From assembly GCF_949298305.1 (NCBI RefSeq), contig NZ_CASFWU010000006.1:832-64831 (forward strand): DNA of 64,000 nt. Direction: 5' to 3'. Position 1 is the first letter of the stretch; every line of letters begins with the position of its first letter. This DNA is from an uncultured Bacteroides sp. (GTDB lineage Bacteria > Bacteroidota > Bacteroidia > Bacteroidales > Bacteroidaceae). The notes below the pieces were generated by a model. It searched no databases. It was given only the letters and a program-made list of their open reading frames with translations, and had not been told where the DNA came from. Below, in pieces: positions 37,857 through 47,173 of this stretch. The translations under genes were made by a program, and so were the position numbers.

Positions 37857-40316
37857 CTAGAGCTTTACCTGAATCTTCTTACCTTTATATGTCACTACCT
37901 TTTCTTTTCCGTCGACAGTCTTCACCGTGAACTGACGCGTCTGCAACATACCTTCATAGGCTCCCTTGCGGGCACCGATGGTGAGTGTACGCTTGGCGTT
38001 GTTCCACGTCATCGGAATTTCCGTATAGGCACCCTTCTCGTAGTTGTAGTTGTCGAACTCGTCTTCATAGAGCGTGAAGCTACCGTCCGCACCGGGATAA
38101 ACGCATACGGTCAGGTTATCCCAGGCTTTCTCGGTAGTATATTGTACATCGGGACCCACAGGCACTACGCTGCCGGCACGCACAAAGAGCGGAATGCGGT
38201 TGAAGGTTGTGGCCACGGTCGTTCTCTGTCCGCCGTCCAGCACCTCGTTGGTCCAATAGTTGTACCAGCTGGTTCCGGCAGGCAGGTAAACTTCCATCGT
38301 CTTACCTTGAGTAAAGTCAGCAGAAACGGCTCCGCCGGCAGTGGTCTTGCTGTCGCTTCCCCACCCTTCGTTCTCCTTCAGGTTCTTCTGCGCCAGTTCG
38401 GGCGTATATTGGGCACGCACGACAGGAGCCACCAGGAAGGCTTTACCGAACATGTATTCATCCGTCACGTCCCAAGCCTGCTTGTCGTCCACAAAATCCA
38501 TAAACAGTGCACGCATGAAGGTAGACTGATTGTGAGATACATCCCACGAAGTGGAATAAATATAAGGAATCAGCGCGTAACGCAACTTAACGGCATCGAC
38601 AAGCGCGTCGTAGACAGGTTCACCCGGCTTGCCATACCAGTAGAATTCGCGGGGTACATCGGTTCCGTGGCTGCGCATCATGGGGCAGAATGTACCGAAC
38701 TGAAGCCAGCGTACATAAAGTTCCTGATACATCGGGTTCTTGGTAGCGCTGTTGTCCGCCCAACTCTTGTTATAGGAACCGGCAAAGAAACCGCCCAGGT
38801 CTGAGTTCCAGTGAGGCATGCCGGTAAGAGAATAGTTCAGTCCGGCCGTCACCTGCTTGCGGAACGAGTCCCAAGACGACTGCACATCGCCCGACCATAC
38901 GTTGGAAGCATAGCGCTGCTGTCCCAGGAAGCCCGAACGGGTCAGAATGATGACGCGCTTGTCACTGGTTTCGGCACGCTGGTGGTCATAGACGCCGCCC
39001 ACCGTCATGAGGGGAAAGGCATTGCGCACGCTACGATAGGAGCCCAAAGCCGTCTGACGGTCAAAGTCTTCCGGTCTGTGATTGAAGTGGTCGGGTTCGG
39101 TAGAATCCATCCACCAGCCGTCCATACCCAGTTGGAAGATTCCTTTGTTCAAATATTCCCAATAGATGTCGCGTGCCTTGGGGCTGTAGCAGTCGTACAC
39201 ACGCACACCGGAAGGATATTCCATGTTGGGCGGCCAGCCTTCCACACCCGACTGCGGCCAGGTTTCGATGTCGAAAAGCAGACCTTCCTTGTCTAAAGCG
39301 CGGTAGGGCTTCGTGGCCGGACCGAACGAGGACCAGATGGAAATCATCATGTGGGCATTCATGGCATGAATGTTGTCAATCATCTCCTTCGGACGGCTGA
39401 AAGTGGGGTTCTGGAAGTCCATGGCGTTCCACAGGTAGTTGTGCCCCCAATACTGCCAGTCCTGAATGATGCAGTCCAAAGGAATGCCCAGTTCGCGATA
39501 CTTCTTCACGACACCTTCGGTTTCTTCCTGGCTCTTGTAACGTTCCTTGCTCTGCATGAATCCGTAGCTCCACAACGGCATCATGGGCACTTCGCCTGTC
39601 AACGCACGAACCTCGGCAATGACACCGTCGGCCGAACCGCCGTACATGAAGTAGTAGTCGATGCAGTCGCCCACCTCAGAGCTGAAGGAAGTCTCCTTCT
39701 CGTTATCTGTATAAGTGGTAGCAGAATAGTTGTCCCAGAATACGCCATAGCCCTTGGTCGACTGGAAGATGGGCGACACGTCTTCCACGTTGCCCTGTAC
39801 CAGCACCTTGCTCATGTTGCGCTGCATCATCTGGCCGTTCTGCAGCTGTCCAAGTCCGTAAAGTCCCTCGTTCTTGTCTACATCAAAGCCCTGATAGACG
39901 GTGTAAGTAGCCCTTCCGGCATCATTGAACGGCGTAAAAGCCTTGTTGTTCTCCTGTTCCTTCAGCAACGGAGTGCCGTCGGCCTTGGCGTAAGAGATGA
40001 CTCCCGTACGGGTATTGAGCGTTACGGTCAGCGAGCGGCTTTTCATCACTACTTCGCCCTCTCCCTGTTCGCTCACTTTGATGCCGGGATTCTGAGGAGC
40101 TGCCACAACAGACAGGCTCTTTTTCTCTATAGCCTTGCCTTGCGGTGTTTTCAATACTCGGAGGCTGTTCGGGCCGTACCATTGCACCTCCACATCGGTC
40201 TTTTTGCCGGCAATGGTTGCCTTGATGCCCGTTGCCGTCTGCTGGTAGTCCTGCGCCCAGACTAAAGCCGAAAGCAGACAGCACGCTACAAATGCAATAC
40301 TTTTCTTCATCTTCAC
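37857..40316 (-). CDS. GH31 alpha-glycosidase, possibly alpha-xylosidase
   Basis: Secreted GH31 enzyme, 819 aa, signal peptide ending LVWAQ, N-terminal beta-sandwich, TIM barrel and C-terminal beta domains. The nucleophile is Asp404 in GWWMDSTEPD and the acid/base Asp477 in WSGDVQSSW. GH31 removes terminal alpha-linked glucose, xylose or galactose; the WWMDSTEPD form rather than WIDMNE is not that of common alpha-glucosidases and is compatible with alpha-xylosidase activity, but I would not fix the sugar. It lies 225 bp after the GH43 gene and downstream of the HTCS-like regulator, so this pair may form a separately controlled branch of the locus. Confidence 0.88.
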   Translation of the reverse strand: MKMKKSIAFVACCLLSALVWAQDYQQTATGIKATIAGKKTDVEVQWYGPNSLRVLKTPQGKAIEKKSLSVVAAPQNPGIKVSEQGEGEVVMKSRSLTVTLNTRTGVISYAKADGTPLLKEQENNKAFTPFNDAGRATYTVYQGFDVDKNEGLYGLGQLQNGQMMQRNMSKVLVQGNVEDVSPIFQSTKGYGVFWDNYSATTYTDNEKETSFSSEVGDCIDYYFMYGGSADGVIAEVRALTGEVPMMPLWSYGFMQSKERYKSQEETEGVVKKYRELGIPLDCIIQDWQYWGHNYLWNAMDFQNPTFSRPKEMIDNIHAMNAHMMISIWSSFGPATKPYRALDKEGLLFDIETWPQSGVEGWPPNMEYPSGVRVYDCYSPKARDIYWEYLNKGIFQLGMDGWWMDSTEPDHFNHRPEDFDRQTALGSYRSVRNAFPLMTVGGVYDHQRAETSDKRVIILTRSGFLGQQRYASNVWSGDVQSSWDSFRKQVTAGLNYSLTGMPHWNSDLGGFFAGSYNKSWADNSATKNPMYQELYVRWLQFGTFCPMMRSHGTDVPREFYWYGKPGEPVYDALVDAVKLRYALIPYIYSTSWDVSHNQSTFMRALFMDFVDDKQAWDVTDEYMFGKAFLVAPVVRAQYTPELAQKNLKENEGWGSDSKTTAGGAVSADFTQGKTMEVYLPAGTSWYNYWTNEVLDGGQRTTVATTFNRIPLFVRAGSVVPVGPDVQYTTEKAWDNLTVCVYPGADGSFTLYEDEFDNYNYEKGAYTEIPMTWNNAKRTLTIGARKGAYEGMLQTRQFTVKTVDGKEKVVTYKGKKIQVKL

Positions 40317-40364
40317 TGTCGATTATTTAATTTAAGTTTCGTTTTTACCGAAACTTGCAGGAGT

Positions 40365-40462
40365 TAGAGGAGTTAGAAGGAGTTATCGCCCGTCTTGGGC
40401 GGGCTTAGGAGTTAAAGGCCAATAGAAAAACAAACAGCTCACAATGTATCGGCTTAACTCCT
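40365..40462. repeat. GGAGTTA word repeats and hairpins between GH43 and GH31
   Basis: Four copies of GGAGTTA (40367-40416) are followed by AGGAGTTAA/TTAACTCCT arms (40407-40415 and 40454-40462). A small CGCCCGTCTTGGGCG hairpin sits at about 40387-40401. Similar word repetition is seen at other gaps in this window. Confidence 0.5.
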
Positions 40463-40541
40463 TAACTTCTTAACCACTTAACTACCAGAGAAATATTAAA
40501 TCCAAAACATAAGTTATTTAATAGGATATACGGATTTGCTG

Positions 40542-41909
40542 TCACTTTTTGAATTCCCACCAATCCAGCATGAACAGGTTGCGTTGCTGACGCTTGCCGC
40601 CTTTGAACACAAAGTAAAGGTCGTGAACGCCACCGACCTTCTGTACGGCTGTCTCAAACTCCTGAAGAGCGCTTTTGGTGTTGCCAATAGCGACGGTGCC
40701 GATGCAGGTTCCTTCGGCAGAATCCAGACGGATTTCCATAGTGCCGCCATAAAGATGGCAGGAAGCTGAAACCTTGAACGAAGAGGCGCCTTTGCCGAAA
40801 TCCACTCCTTTCACCATTAGATATTCACCGTCGTCAATGTCCGTAACCAGTTGGTTCCAACGGTCCTTTGCCCACTCGTTTTTAGGAGTGGTCTTCAGGC
40901 CATACCCCCACGCCATGGTTTCGGCTTCTACCTTGCGGTAAGGATTGAAATTTTCAATCTGCTCCAGCTTGCAATCCTGAAAATAAGGAAGTTCCTTGAT
41001 GGTTCCGTCGGCATTGTATTCCATCTCGGCAATGGATACCGAACGGCGTTCGGCATGACGGCTGGTTTCGAGACGGAAAATGTCATAGTTCAACCCAAAG
41101 CAATAGGACTTGCCTTTGTAGTCGATGATACCCGGATGATTGCCACGTGTACGGGGTGTATGGTCCATGATGTGTCCCTTGTGTACCCAGGGGCCGGTGG
41201 GGCTGTCGCTCATGGCATAACCGATGCCTTCAGGACAGCAGGTTGAAGCAAAGGCCAGATAGTAGTGACCGTTGCGTTTATAGAACCACGGTCCTTCCTG
41301 GTAGTCTTCAATATGCGGAGTCTTTACAATCTCGCCCGAATAGGAAATCATGTCTTCATTAAGCTTCACGTAGTAAAGGTTCGGATTACCCCAATACATA
41401 TATGCCTGACCATCGTCGTCAATGAACACCGAAGGGTCTATGTCGTCCCAATGTTCCTTCTGCCACACCAGCGGCTTGCCTATCGGATCTTTGAAGGGGC
41501 CGTAAGGAGAGTCTGCTACCAGCACGCCGATGCCGTGTCCGTGAATGGGACAGTACATGTACCATTTACCGTTACGTTCCACCACACATTCGGCCCACGC
41601 TCCGTTGTCGCCCTTATACCATTTGAAATCTTTCAGTGAAGCCACGGCTCCCCTGTCCTGCCAGTTCACCATATCTGTAGAGGTATAGAGTAGCCAATCC
41701 TTCATCAAGAAGCCCTCGGCATTATCCTCGTCGTGTGTAGTATAAAGGTAAACTGTATCGTTGAACACGAAAGGAGCCGGATCGGCCGTGTACTTGGTCT
41801 GTATGACGGGCATGTTCAGTTCCGGTTGTGCACTGCCCGTGTTCTGTGCAGACAACCCGCCGGACACCAGAAGCAACATGCCGGCCATTCTTAATTTTAC
41901 ATTTTTCAT
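40542..41909 (-). CDS. GH43 with C-terminal CBM6, beta-xylosidase/arabinofuranosidase
   Basis: Secreted GH43 propeller enzyme with a CBM6-like domain, 455 aa. The base is Asp43 (YTADPAP), the modulating aspartate Asp158 (DDIDPS) and the acid Glu205 (QEGPWFYK). The C-terminus LDWWEFKK and overall plan match the GH43-CBM6 at 13080-14459, so they are paralogues that probably act on different linkages. In Bacteroides xylan loci this type includes beta-xylosidases and arabinofuranosidases; which applies here is open. It starts 104 bp after the HTCS-like regulator, with an exact -7 box (41936-41943) in that gap. Confidence 0.9.
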   Translation of the reverse strand: MKNVKLRMAGMLLLVSGGLSAQNTGSAQPELNMPVIQTKYTADPAPFVFNDTVYLYTTHDEDNAEGFLMKDWLLYTSTDMVNWQDRGAVASLKDFKWYKGDNGAWAECVVERNGKWYMYCPIHGHGIGVLVADSPYGPFKDPIGKPLVWQKEHWDDIDPSVFIDDDGQAYMYWGNPNLYYVKLNEDMISYSGEIVKTPHIEDYQEGPWFYKRNGHYYLAFASTCCPEGIGYAMSDSPTGPWVHKGHIMDHTPRTRGNHPGIIDYKGKSYCFGLNYDIFRLETSRHAERRSVSIAEMEYNADGTIKELPYFQDCKLEQIENFNPYRKVEAETMAWGYGLKTTPKNEWAKDRWNQLVTDIDDGEYLMVKGVDFGKGASSFKVSASCHLYGGTMEIRLDSAEGTCIGTVAIGNTKSALQEFETAVQKVGGVHDLYFVFKGGKRQQRNLFMLDWWEFKK

Positions 41910-41935
41910 AATATCGCGTCTTTTAAATGGTGTTG

Positions 41936-41943
41936 CAAAAATA
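41936..41943 (-). promoter_or_regulatory. -7 promoter box before the GH43-GH31 pair
   Basis: The minus strand reads TATTTTTG, an exact TAnnTTTG match, 27 bp before the GH43 start. No TGTTACA operator is present, unlike the other three units of the locus. Confidence 0.5.
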
Positions 41944-42013
41944 GGTCAGAGGTACCTGAGAACAGGCTAAAAATGTTGCAGGAAACAGCACTTTCGTTGA
42001 AAAAGTGCCCTTT

Positions 42014-44956
42014 TCATCGCTTTTTCCGCTGAGAGACGTATTGCGAAGGCCGCATTCCGTACTCTTCCTGAAAACATTTGCTGAGGTAGCTCGATGTGCT
42101 GAAGCCGACGCTGTCCGCCACCTCGGCTACCGTATATCCTTCTTCCAACAACTGTGCCGCCCGCTTCAGACGGATGGAACGGATGAAGTTGGTAGGCGTT
42201 TTGCCCACCACGGCCACCAACTTCCGATAAAGCCCGGTGCGGTCCATCCCCATATCTCTGCTCAAGACTTCCACCGAGTACTCCGGATTGTCGAGATTCT
42301 GCTCCACATATTCCAGCGCTTTGCGGATGAAAGCCTCGTCGGCATCCGACAGCCATCCCTCTTCAGCATTGTTCACACGGATTTTGTCCGACTGTTCCTT
42401 CCTGCGTTTTTCCTGCTGTGACAACAGATTCCGCATACTGACAAGCAGAGAATCCAATTCCAGCGTATTCTCATCAGAAGACAAGGGCAACAATACTCCC
42501 TCCGAAAATTGTCCGACCAAATCCTTCAACTCAGCAGCCTGCGAACGTATCTCCTGAAGCTGAATCCTGACACGACCTTCGTCCGTATGCTTCAACAAAT
42601 TGTCTATCGGGGTCAAAATACGCTCCACCGGTTCCTCAAGTTCGCGGTTGATATTTTGCAAGAAGGTGGCCTTCATCTCGTCAAGTTTCTCTTTCTGTTC
42701 ACGAACCAAATTGCGCTTTTTTCTCCTGACATACAAGAACAAAGAAAGGCCTACGCAGCCGGCTGCCAACAAGGCATAGAGCAGATAGGCATAACCGGTC
42801 TGCCAGAATGGAGCTTTCACCCGTATGTGAAGCTCAGCATAGCGGTCTGTCCAGCTACGGCCATTGTCCGCTGCACGCACTCTGAAAATATAGTTGCCCG
42901 GCGGCAGGTCGGTATAGGTTGCATTGCCTCTGCCATCAGCAGAACGGATTTCCCGCTCCGTTCTGTCCATTCCCTCCATGCGATAGCGGTAATATGTCTG
43001 GGTAGGATTGACATAGTTCAGAGCTGAGAATTCAATAGTAAAGAAATTCTGATCGTGTTCCAATACAATCTCACGGGTCATGGTAATGGGACGTTCCAAT
43101 ATCACATTCCCGTGATAGGGCTGCCCGCTTTGCACTTGTTCTCCAAAAAGGCTGAATCCGACAAAAAGAGGGGTATAACGTACTTGCTCAGCAGCATCCG
43201 ACAAAGGAGACAGACAATTGAAGCCATTGATCCCCCCCCAATATAACGTACCGTCGGAAGTCATGCAGACCGAGCGTTCGCAGAACTCGTCCGTTATCAC
43301 TCCGTCAAAACGATTGTAATTTACAAACGAATAACGCTGCCCAGTCTCTTCCGTATGCACAATGAGACGACTGATTCCACTGGCTGTGGAAATCCAGACA
43401 CTGCCATCGGACGCGCAAATGAGTGAGCGAACCGAGTTGTTTATCAGCCCATCAGCGGTATAGAACATCTGCTCCTCGCCAGTAGAGGCATTCCACTGTA
43501 ACAAGCCGTCTTCCAGACCAATCCACAGTTGCCCCCGGCTGGCAGCAATGGCGTTGCAGGAATGGCAGGTAGAATGTACGTCTGTTTTTCCACTTCGTTT
43601 GTCGTGGATAAACCAGGCATGACGCGTAATGCCCGCCAGCGTATCCTTCCCCATTTCAATCACTTGCAACGGTACGGCTTCCAATCCCGGCACTTTCATG
43701 GTCCGGACTGACGGAAATGCCTGACGAGTAGGAGTCAAGTCACCCGTAACCTCATCGTACAGGAAACAGCCATGGTCTGTATTCACCATCAGGCTTCCGT
43801 CATTGGCTTCGGCAAAGCCGGTGATGTGTATGCTCTGGCTTTCAGTCAGCGGAAACAAGATTCTACCGATATGCCTGAACCGGAACCGGTCCGGATGATA
43901 ATAAAGAATGCCCCGATTCAGCGTTCCTACCCACATGCCCCCCTGGGAGTCGTTGTAGAGCGTACTGACTTCAACATCTATCTTCTGTCCGTCCAGCAAT
44001 TGCAAGGTCGGAATGTGCTGTTTCTGTTTCCAATTGGCATCCATGTGATACAAGCCTTCGGGTCCGCTCACCCACACGCTGTCGTCACGGTCCATGGAAA
44101 GATAATTGAAATGGGATGTCGTACTCATCACCACCTTCCACTGTTTCTGAGCGACGTCGTAATTCAGCATCACCCCTCCTTTTCTTCCATTACACAATTG
44201 ATAATAGGTATGTTCACCCTGCACAACAAACGAAGTCATGCCATACAGGTCAGGAGAAAGTCCATCCGGATAATTCTGCTGATAGAGTTCATGCCCCGAA
44301 GCTAAATCGTAACAAACCAACAGCCCCGAACGGTAAAACAAATAAAGCTTTCCGTCCAGCACGCCCAAATCGTAAAGTTGGTCATTTCCGCGGGAGACAC
44401 CGTGTAGAAAAGTGACTGCTTCAGCCGCATCACTGCCGATGAGCAACAAATCGTCCTGTTCGGTCACCAGCCACAAGTTCTGTTTTTTGTCTACAAACAT
44501 GTCTTTCAAAGGAATATGCACGCCCCATTGCCCCAGTAACGTTTCGGGATGCTCCACAAACCGCTCACGCCCGATGTCGACCGCCATCAGCCAATACTGA
44601 TTTTTAATCCACATATACCCCTTTGCGTCTATATATATATGGTGGAAACCCGAATATTCGGAAAGAGGGCAAAAATGGCGGTCATCGTAATGAAGATAGC
44701 TGAATCGGGTTCCGTCGTACAGGTTCAGTTGCCCTTCCGTCATCACCATCATCCGCCCGTCAGGAAGTTGGACAATGTTTCTCACCTTGCTGCTGGACAA
44801 CCCTTGTGTGGCATCAACGGGAGTGAACACGTAATGTTCTACGGGAAAGGATGGCATAACGGACGCAAACAGGCACAGCAAGCACACGAATGTCTGTGCC
44901 GCATAACAGATTCGGCTTTCATACCTTTCTATAATGTCTGTATGCCCCATGTCCAT
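42014..44956 (-). CDS. HTCS-like regulator without kinase or receiver domains
   Basis: Membrane sensor-transcription factor, 980 aa. It has the HTCS plan at both ends: an N-terminal membrane segment, a beta-propeller sensor, a Y_Y_Y domain (about 640-710), a membrane segment (about 721-742) and an AraC-type DNA-binding domain (about 872-975). Between them only a HisKA-like helical segment remains, NINRELEEPVERIL, in which the phospho-acceptor histidine is Arg771. The ATPase and receiver domains are absent: 101 residues separate this point from the DNA-binding domain, against about 417 in the intact HTCS at 311-4426. The frame is open throughout, so this is not a frameshift. It must signal without phosphotransfer, presumably through the membrane-coupled dimer. 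It has its own promoter and lies upstream of GH43 and GH31. Confidence 0.88.
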   Translation of the reverse strand: MDMGHTDIIERYESRICYAAQTFVCLLCLFASVMPSFPVEHYVFTPVDATQGLSSSKVRNIVQLPDGRMMVMTEGQLNLYDGTRFSYLHYDDRHFCPLSEYSGFHHIYIDAKGYMWIKNQYWLMAVDIGRERFVEHPETLLGQWGVHIPLKDMFVDKKQNLWLVTEQDDLLLIGSDAAEAVTFLHGVSRGNDQLYDLGVLDGKLYLFYRSGLLVCYDLASGHELYQQNYPDGLSPDLYGMTSFVVQGEHTYYQLCNGRKGGVMLNYDVAQKQWKVVMSTTSHFNYLSMDRDDSVWVSGPEGLYHMDANWKQKQHIPTLQLLDGQKIDVEVSTLYNDSQGGMWVGTLNRGILYYHPDRFRFRHIGRILFPLTESQSIHITGFAEANDGSLMVNTDHGCFLYDEVTGDLTPTRQAFPSVRTMKVPGLEAVPLQVIEMGKDTLAGITRHAWFIHDKRSGKTDVHSTCHSCNAIAASRGQLWIGLEDGLLQWNASTGEEQMFYTADGLINNSVRSLICASDGSVWISTASGISRLIVHTEETGQRYSFVNYNRFDGVITDEFCERSVCMTSDGTLYWGGINGFNCLSPLSDAAEQVRYTPLFVGFSLFGEQVQSGQPYHGNVILERPITMTREIVLEHDQNFFTIEFSALNYVNPTQTYYRYRMEGMDRTEREIRSADGRGNATYTDLPPGNYIFRVRAADNGRSWTDRYAELHIRVKAPFWQTGYAYLLYALLAAGCVGLSLFLYVRRKKRNLVREQKEKLDEMKATFLQNINRELEEPVERILTPIDNLLKHTDEGRVRIQLQEIRSQAAELKDLVGQFSEGVLLPLSSDENTLELDSLLVSMRNLLSQQEKRRKEQSDKIRVNNAEEGWLSDADEAFIRKALEYVEQNLDNPEYSVEVLSRDMGMDRTGLYRKLVAVVGKTPTNFIRSIRLKRAAQLLEEGYTVAEVADSVGFSTSSYLSKCFQEEYGMRPSQYVSQRKKR

Positions 44957-44994
44957 CGGTTATATCAGTGTATGTAGTCTTCATTTTTGCCATG

Positions 44995-45024
44995 CAAAGA
45001 TAGCAATATTTTAAGTTCGTCAAA
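44995..45024 (-). promoter_or_regulatory. Promoter of the HTCS-like regulator
   Basis: On the minus strand TTTG (45024-45021), 18 bp, TATCTTTG (45002-44995): both parts of the Bacteroides promoter. The -7 box is 38 bp before the ATG at 44956. Confidence 0.65.
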
Positions 45025-45074
45025 CAAACAAGAGTTATTACCTGCCAAGTATCAAATAAAATCCAAATATTGGC

Positions 45075-45082
45075 TAAATTTG
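45075..45082 (+). promoter_or_regulatory. -7 promoter box of the Nim-like gene
   Basis: TAAATTTG, exact TAnnTTTG, 28 bp before the start at 45111 and divergent from the regulator promoter. Confidence 0.55.
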
Positions 45083-45110
45083 TCACGGAAAATAATCAAT
45101 CCATGAACCT

Positions 45111-45596
45111 ATGATTTACGACAACTCAGCAGTAAGAAGACAAGACCGGTTACTCGACGAAAGCGATGCAAGAATCTTGCTAAAGCACGGAGAGTACGGT
45201 GTGCTGTCCATGACCGACCCCGAAGGCGCCCCCTACGGCATCCCTATTAATTATGTATGGGACGGGAACGACCACATTTACCTGCATTGTGCTCCGACAG
45301 GCAGGAAGTTGCAATGTATCGGGCAGCAGGCCGAAGTTTCATTCTGTGTGGTAGGACGAACCAACGTGGTACCACACAAGTTTACCACCGGTTACGAAAG
45401 CGTTGTCATCAAATGTCAAGCCCGAACCGGGCTGTCTGCCGAAGAAAGGATGAATGCTTTGAGACTTTTGCTGGAAAAGTACTCGCCCAATGACCTGGTC
45501 ATAGGCCTGAAATATGCCGAGAAGTCCTTCCATCGGACAGAAATCATCTGTCTGGACCTGAAAGAATTCAGCGGCAAACAGAAAAAAGTCAACTAA
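45111..45596 (+). CDS. Pyridoxamine 5'-phosphate oxidase family protein, Nim-like
   Basis: Small split-barrel protein of the flavin-binding pyridoxamine 5'-phosphate oxidase family, 161 aa, of the subgroup annotated as nitroimidazole-resistance (Nim) related. The conserved opening (RRQDRLLDESDARILLKHGEYGVLSM, DPEGAPYGIPINYVW) and IYLHCAPTGRKLQCI are visible. Members bind FMN or haem and probably act on redox substrates; chromosomal homologues need not confer drug resistance. It is 14 bp from the HD-domain gene, with which it forms an operon. Confidence 0.85.
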   Translation: MIYDNSAVRRQDRLLDESDARILLKHGEYGVLSMTDPEGAPYGIPINYVWDGNDHIYLHCAPTGRKLQCIGQQAEVSFCVVGRTNVVPHKFTTGYESVVIKCQARTGLSAEERMNALRLLLEKYSPNDLVIGLKYAEKSFHRTEIICLDLKEFSGKQKKVN

Positions 45597-45610
45597 CAAA
45601 CATTTTCAAT

Positions 45611-46111
45611 ATGAACCCTCAGCATGCCCAACTGATTCAAGCCATGACTGCCTATAATGCAGGCGACCCCAAACGCATCCAGCACCTGATTAAAGTACAC
45701 AGCCTGGCATCGGCCATAGGCGTATTGGAGCAACTGGATGAAGAGACCTTATTCATTTTGGAGACTGCCGCCCTTGTACATGACATTGGAATCCGTATCT
45801 GCGAACAGAAATACGGTTCATGCGACGGAAAGCTACAGGAAAAGGAAGGCGGCCCCGAAGCCAGGAAGTTGTTGTCAGAACTGGGATGCTACACCTCGGA
45901 ACAAATTGAGCGCGTATGCTGGCTGGTGGCTCATCACCATACTTACAAAGACATCAACGCCGTGGATTACCAGATTCTTGTGGAAGCAGACTTTCTGGTA
46001 AACAGCTACGAAGACAACCTCTCGACCGAAGCCGTCAAACGGATTCGGAAAAACATATTCAAGACTCCAAGCGGCATCTTTCTTTTGGAAAAGACATGGA
46101 ACCTGTCCTAA
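45611..46111 (+). CDS. HD-domain phosphohydrolase
   Basis: Predicted cytosolic metal-dependent phosphohydrolase of the HD superfamily, 166 aa. Metal-binding residues are seen as His30 (KVHSLA), His57-Asp58 (ALVHDIG) and the later HHHTY and EADFLVN segments. The substrate is unknown; related small HD proteins act on nucleotides. No membrane segment or partner domain. It is cotranscribed with the Nim-like gene. Confidence 0.85.
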   Translation: MNPQHAQLIQAMTAYNAGDPKRIQHLIKVHSLASAIGVLEQLDEETLFILETAALVHDIGIRICEQKYGSCDGKLQEKEGGPEARKLLSELGCYTSEQIERVCWLVAHHHTYKDINAVDYQILVEADFLVNSYEDNLSTEAVKRIRKNIFKTPSGIFLLEKTWNLS

Positions 46112-46175
46112 TGTGACAATGCTTCTCCCGTTCGAGAAATATATTTTCCAGACCAGAGGAAATAGAGGGGATTCA

Positions 46176-46207
46176 TTGGCATATTCCATAGAAATTCCGT
46201 AAGTTTG
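46176..46207 (+). promoter_or_regulatory. Promoter of miaA
   Basis: TTG (46176-46178), about 21 bp, then TAAGTTTG (46200-46207), an exact -7 match, 24 bp before the miaA start. Confidence 0.55.
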
Positions 46208-46230
46208 TCCGACCGTAAATTGTAACGCGT

Positions 46231-47139
46231 ATGCCACACTATGATATAATCGCTATCTTAGGACCGACAGCCTCCGGCAAGACCCCCTTCGCAGCAGCAC
46301 TGGCGGCTGAATTGGGCACGGAAATCATCAGTGCCGACTCCCGGCAGGTCTACAAGGGGATGGATATAGGCACGGGGAAAGACTTGGCCGACTATACTGT
46401 AAGGGGGCATGCCATTCCCTACCACCTGATTGACATTGCCGAACCTGGCTACAAATACAATGTTTTTGAATATCAGCGCGACTTTCTGGAGGCTTACGAA
46501 GACATCCGCCGACGTGGCATGTGTCCGATTGTGTGCGGAGGTACGGGCATGTATCTGGAATCGGTACTGAAAGGCTATCGCCTGCTGCCCGTTCCCGAAA
46601 ACGCCGAATTACGAAACCGTCTGGCGAGCAAGCCATTGGAAGAGCTGACTGAAATACTGAAAACGTACAAGGAACTGCACAATACGACTGACGTAGATAC
46701 AGCCAAACGTGCCATCCGTGCCATTGAAATAGAAGAATATTACCTCCATACACCTGTAGACGACCCCCAACTGAACAGCCTCATCATCGGGGTGGACATT
46801 GACCGCGGACTGCGCCGCGAGAAGATAACCCGCCGCCTGAAGCAACGGCTGGACGAAGGCATGGTGGACGAGGTGCGCGGCCTGCTGGAGCGGGGCATTC
46901 CGCCCGAAGACCTCATCTACTACGGGCTGGAGTACAAATACCTGACACTCTACGCCGTGGGGGAACTGACCTACGACGAGATGTTCAAAGGGCTGGAAAC
47001 GGCCATCCACCAGTTTGCCAAGCGGCAGATGACGTGGTTCAGGGGCATGGAGCGGCGCGGATTCACCATCCACTGGATAGATGCCCGTCTGCCAATGGAA
47101 GAAAAGATTGCATTTGTCCAACAACAACTTTTAAATTAA
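46231..47139 (+). CDS. miaA: tRNA dimethylallyltransferase MiaA
   Basis: Transfers a dimethylallyl group to N6 of adenosine-37 in tRNAs that read codons starting with U. The P-loop GPTASGKT is at residues 11-18, followed by ISADSRQVYKGMDIGTGK and VCGGTGMYLESVLKGY, all MiaA signatures. At 302 aa it is of normal length for the shorter Bacteroidetes form. Many Bacteroides carry two miaA paralogues; whether this is the only copy cannot be told here. Followed by the lipid kinase-like gene after 34 bp. Confidence 0.95.
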   Translation: MPHYDIIAILGPTASGKTPFAAALAAELGTEIISADSRQVYKGMDIGTGKDLADYTVRGHAIPYHLIDIAEPGYKYNVFEYQRDFLEAYEDIRRRGMCPIVCGGTGMYLESVLKGYRLLPVPENAELRNRLASKPLEELTEILKTYKELHNTTDVDTAKRAIRAIEIEEYYLHTPVDDPQLNSLIIGVDIDRGLRREKITRRLKQRLDEGMVDEVRGLLERGIPPEDLIYYGLEYKYLTLYAVGELTYDEMFKGLETAIHQFAKRQMTWFRGMERRGFTIHWIDARLPMEEKIAFVQQQLLN

Positions 47140-47173
47140 CGAACAGCAACAGCATAATTTGCCTATAAGACCC

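Noticed and set aside
41930..41980. Possible operator TGTTGCA...TGTTGCA upstream of GH43 (41909)
   Set aside because: Half-sites differ at one base from TGTTACA and the spacing is about 40 bp, not 21.
45111..45596. Call of a nitroimidazole resistance gene
   Set aside because: The family contains many chromosomal members without resistance function; sequence alone does not support a resistance claim.
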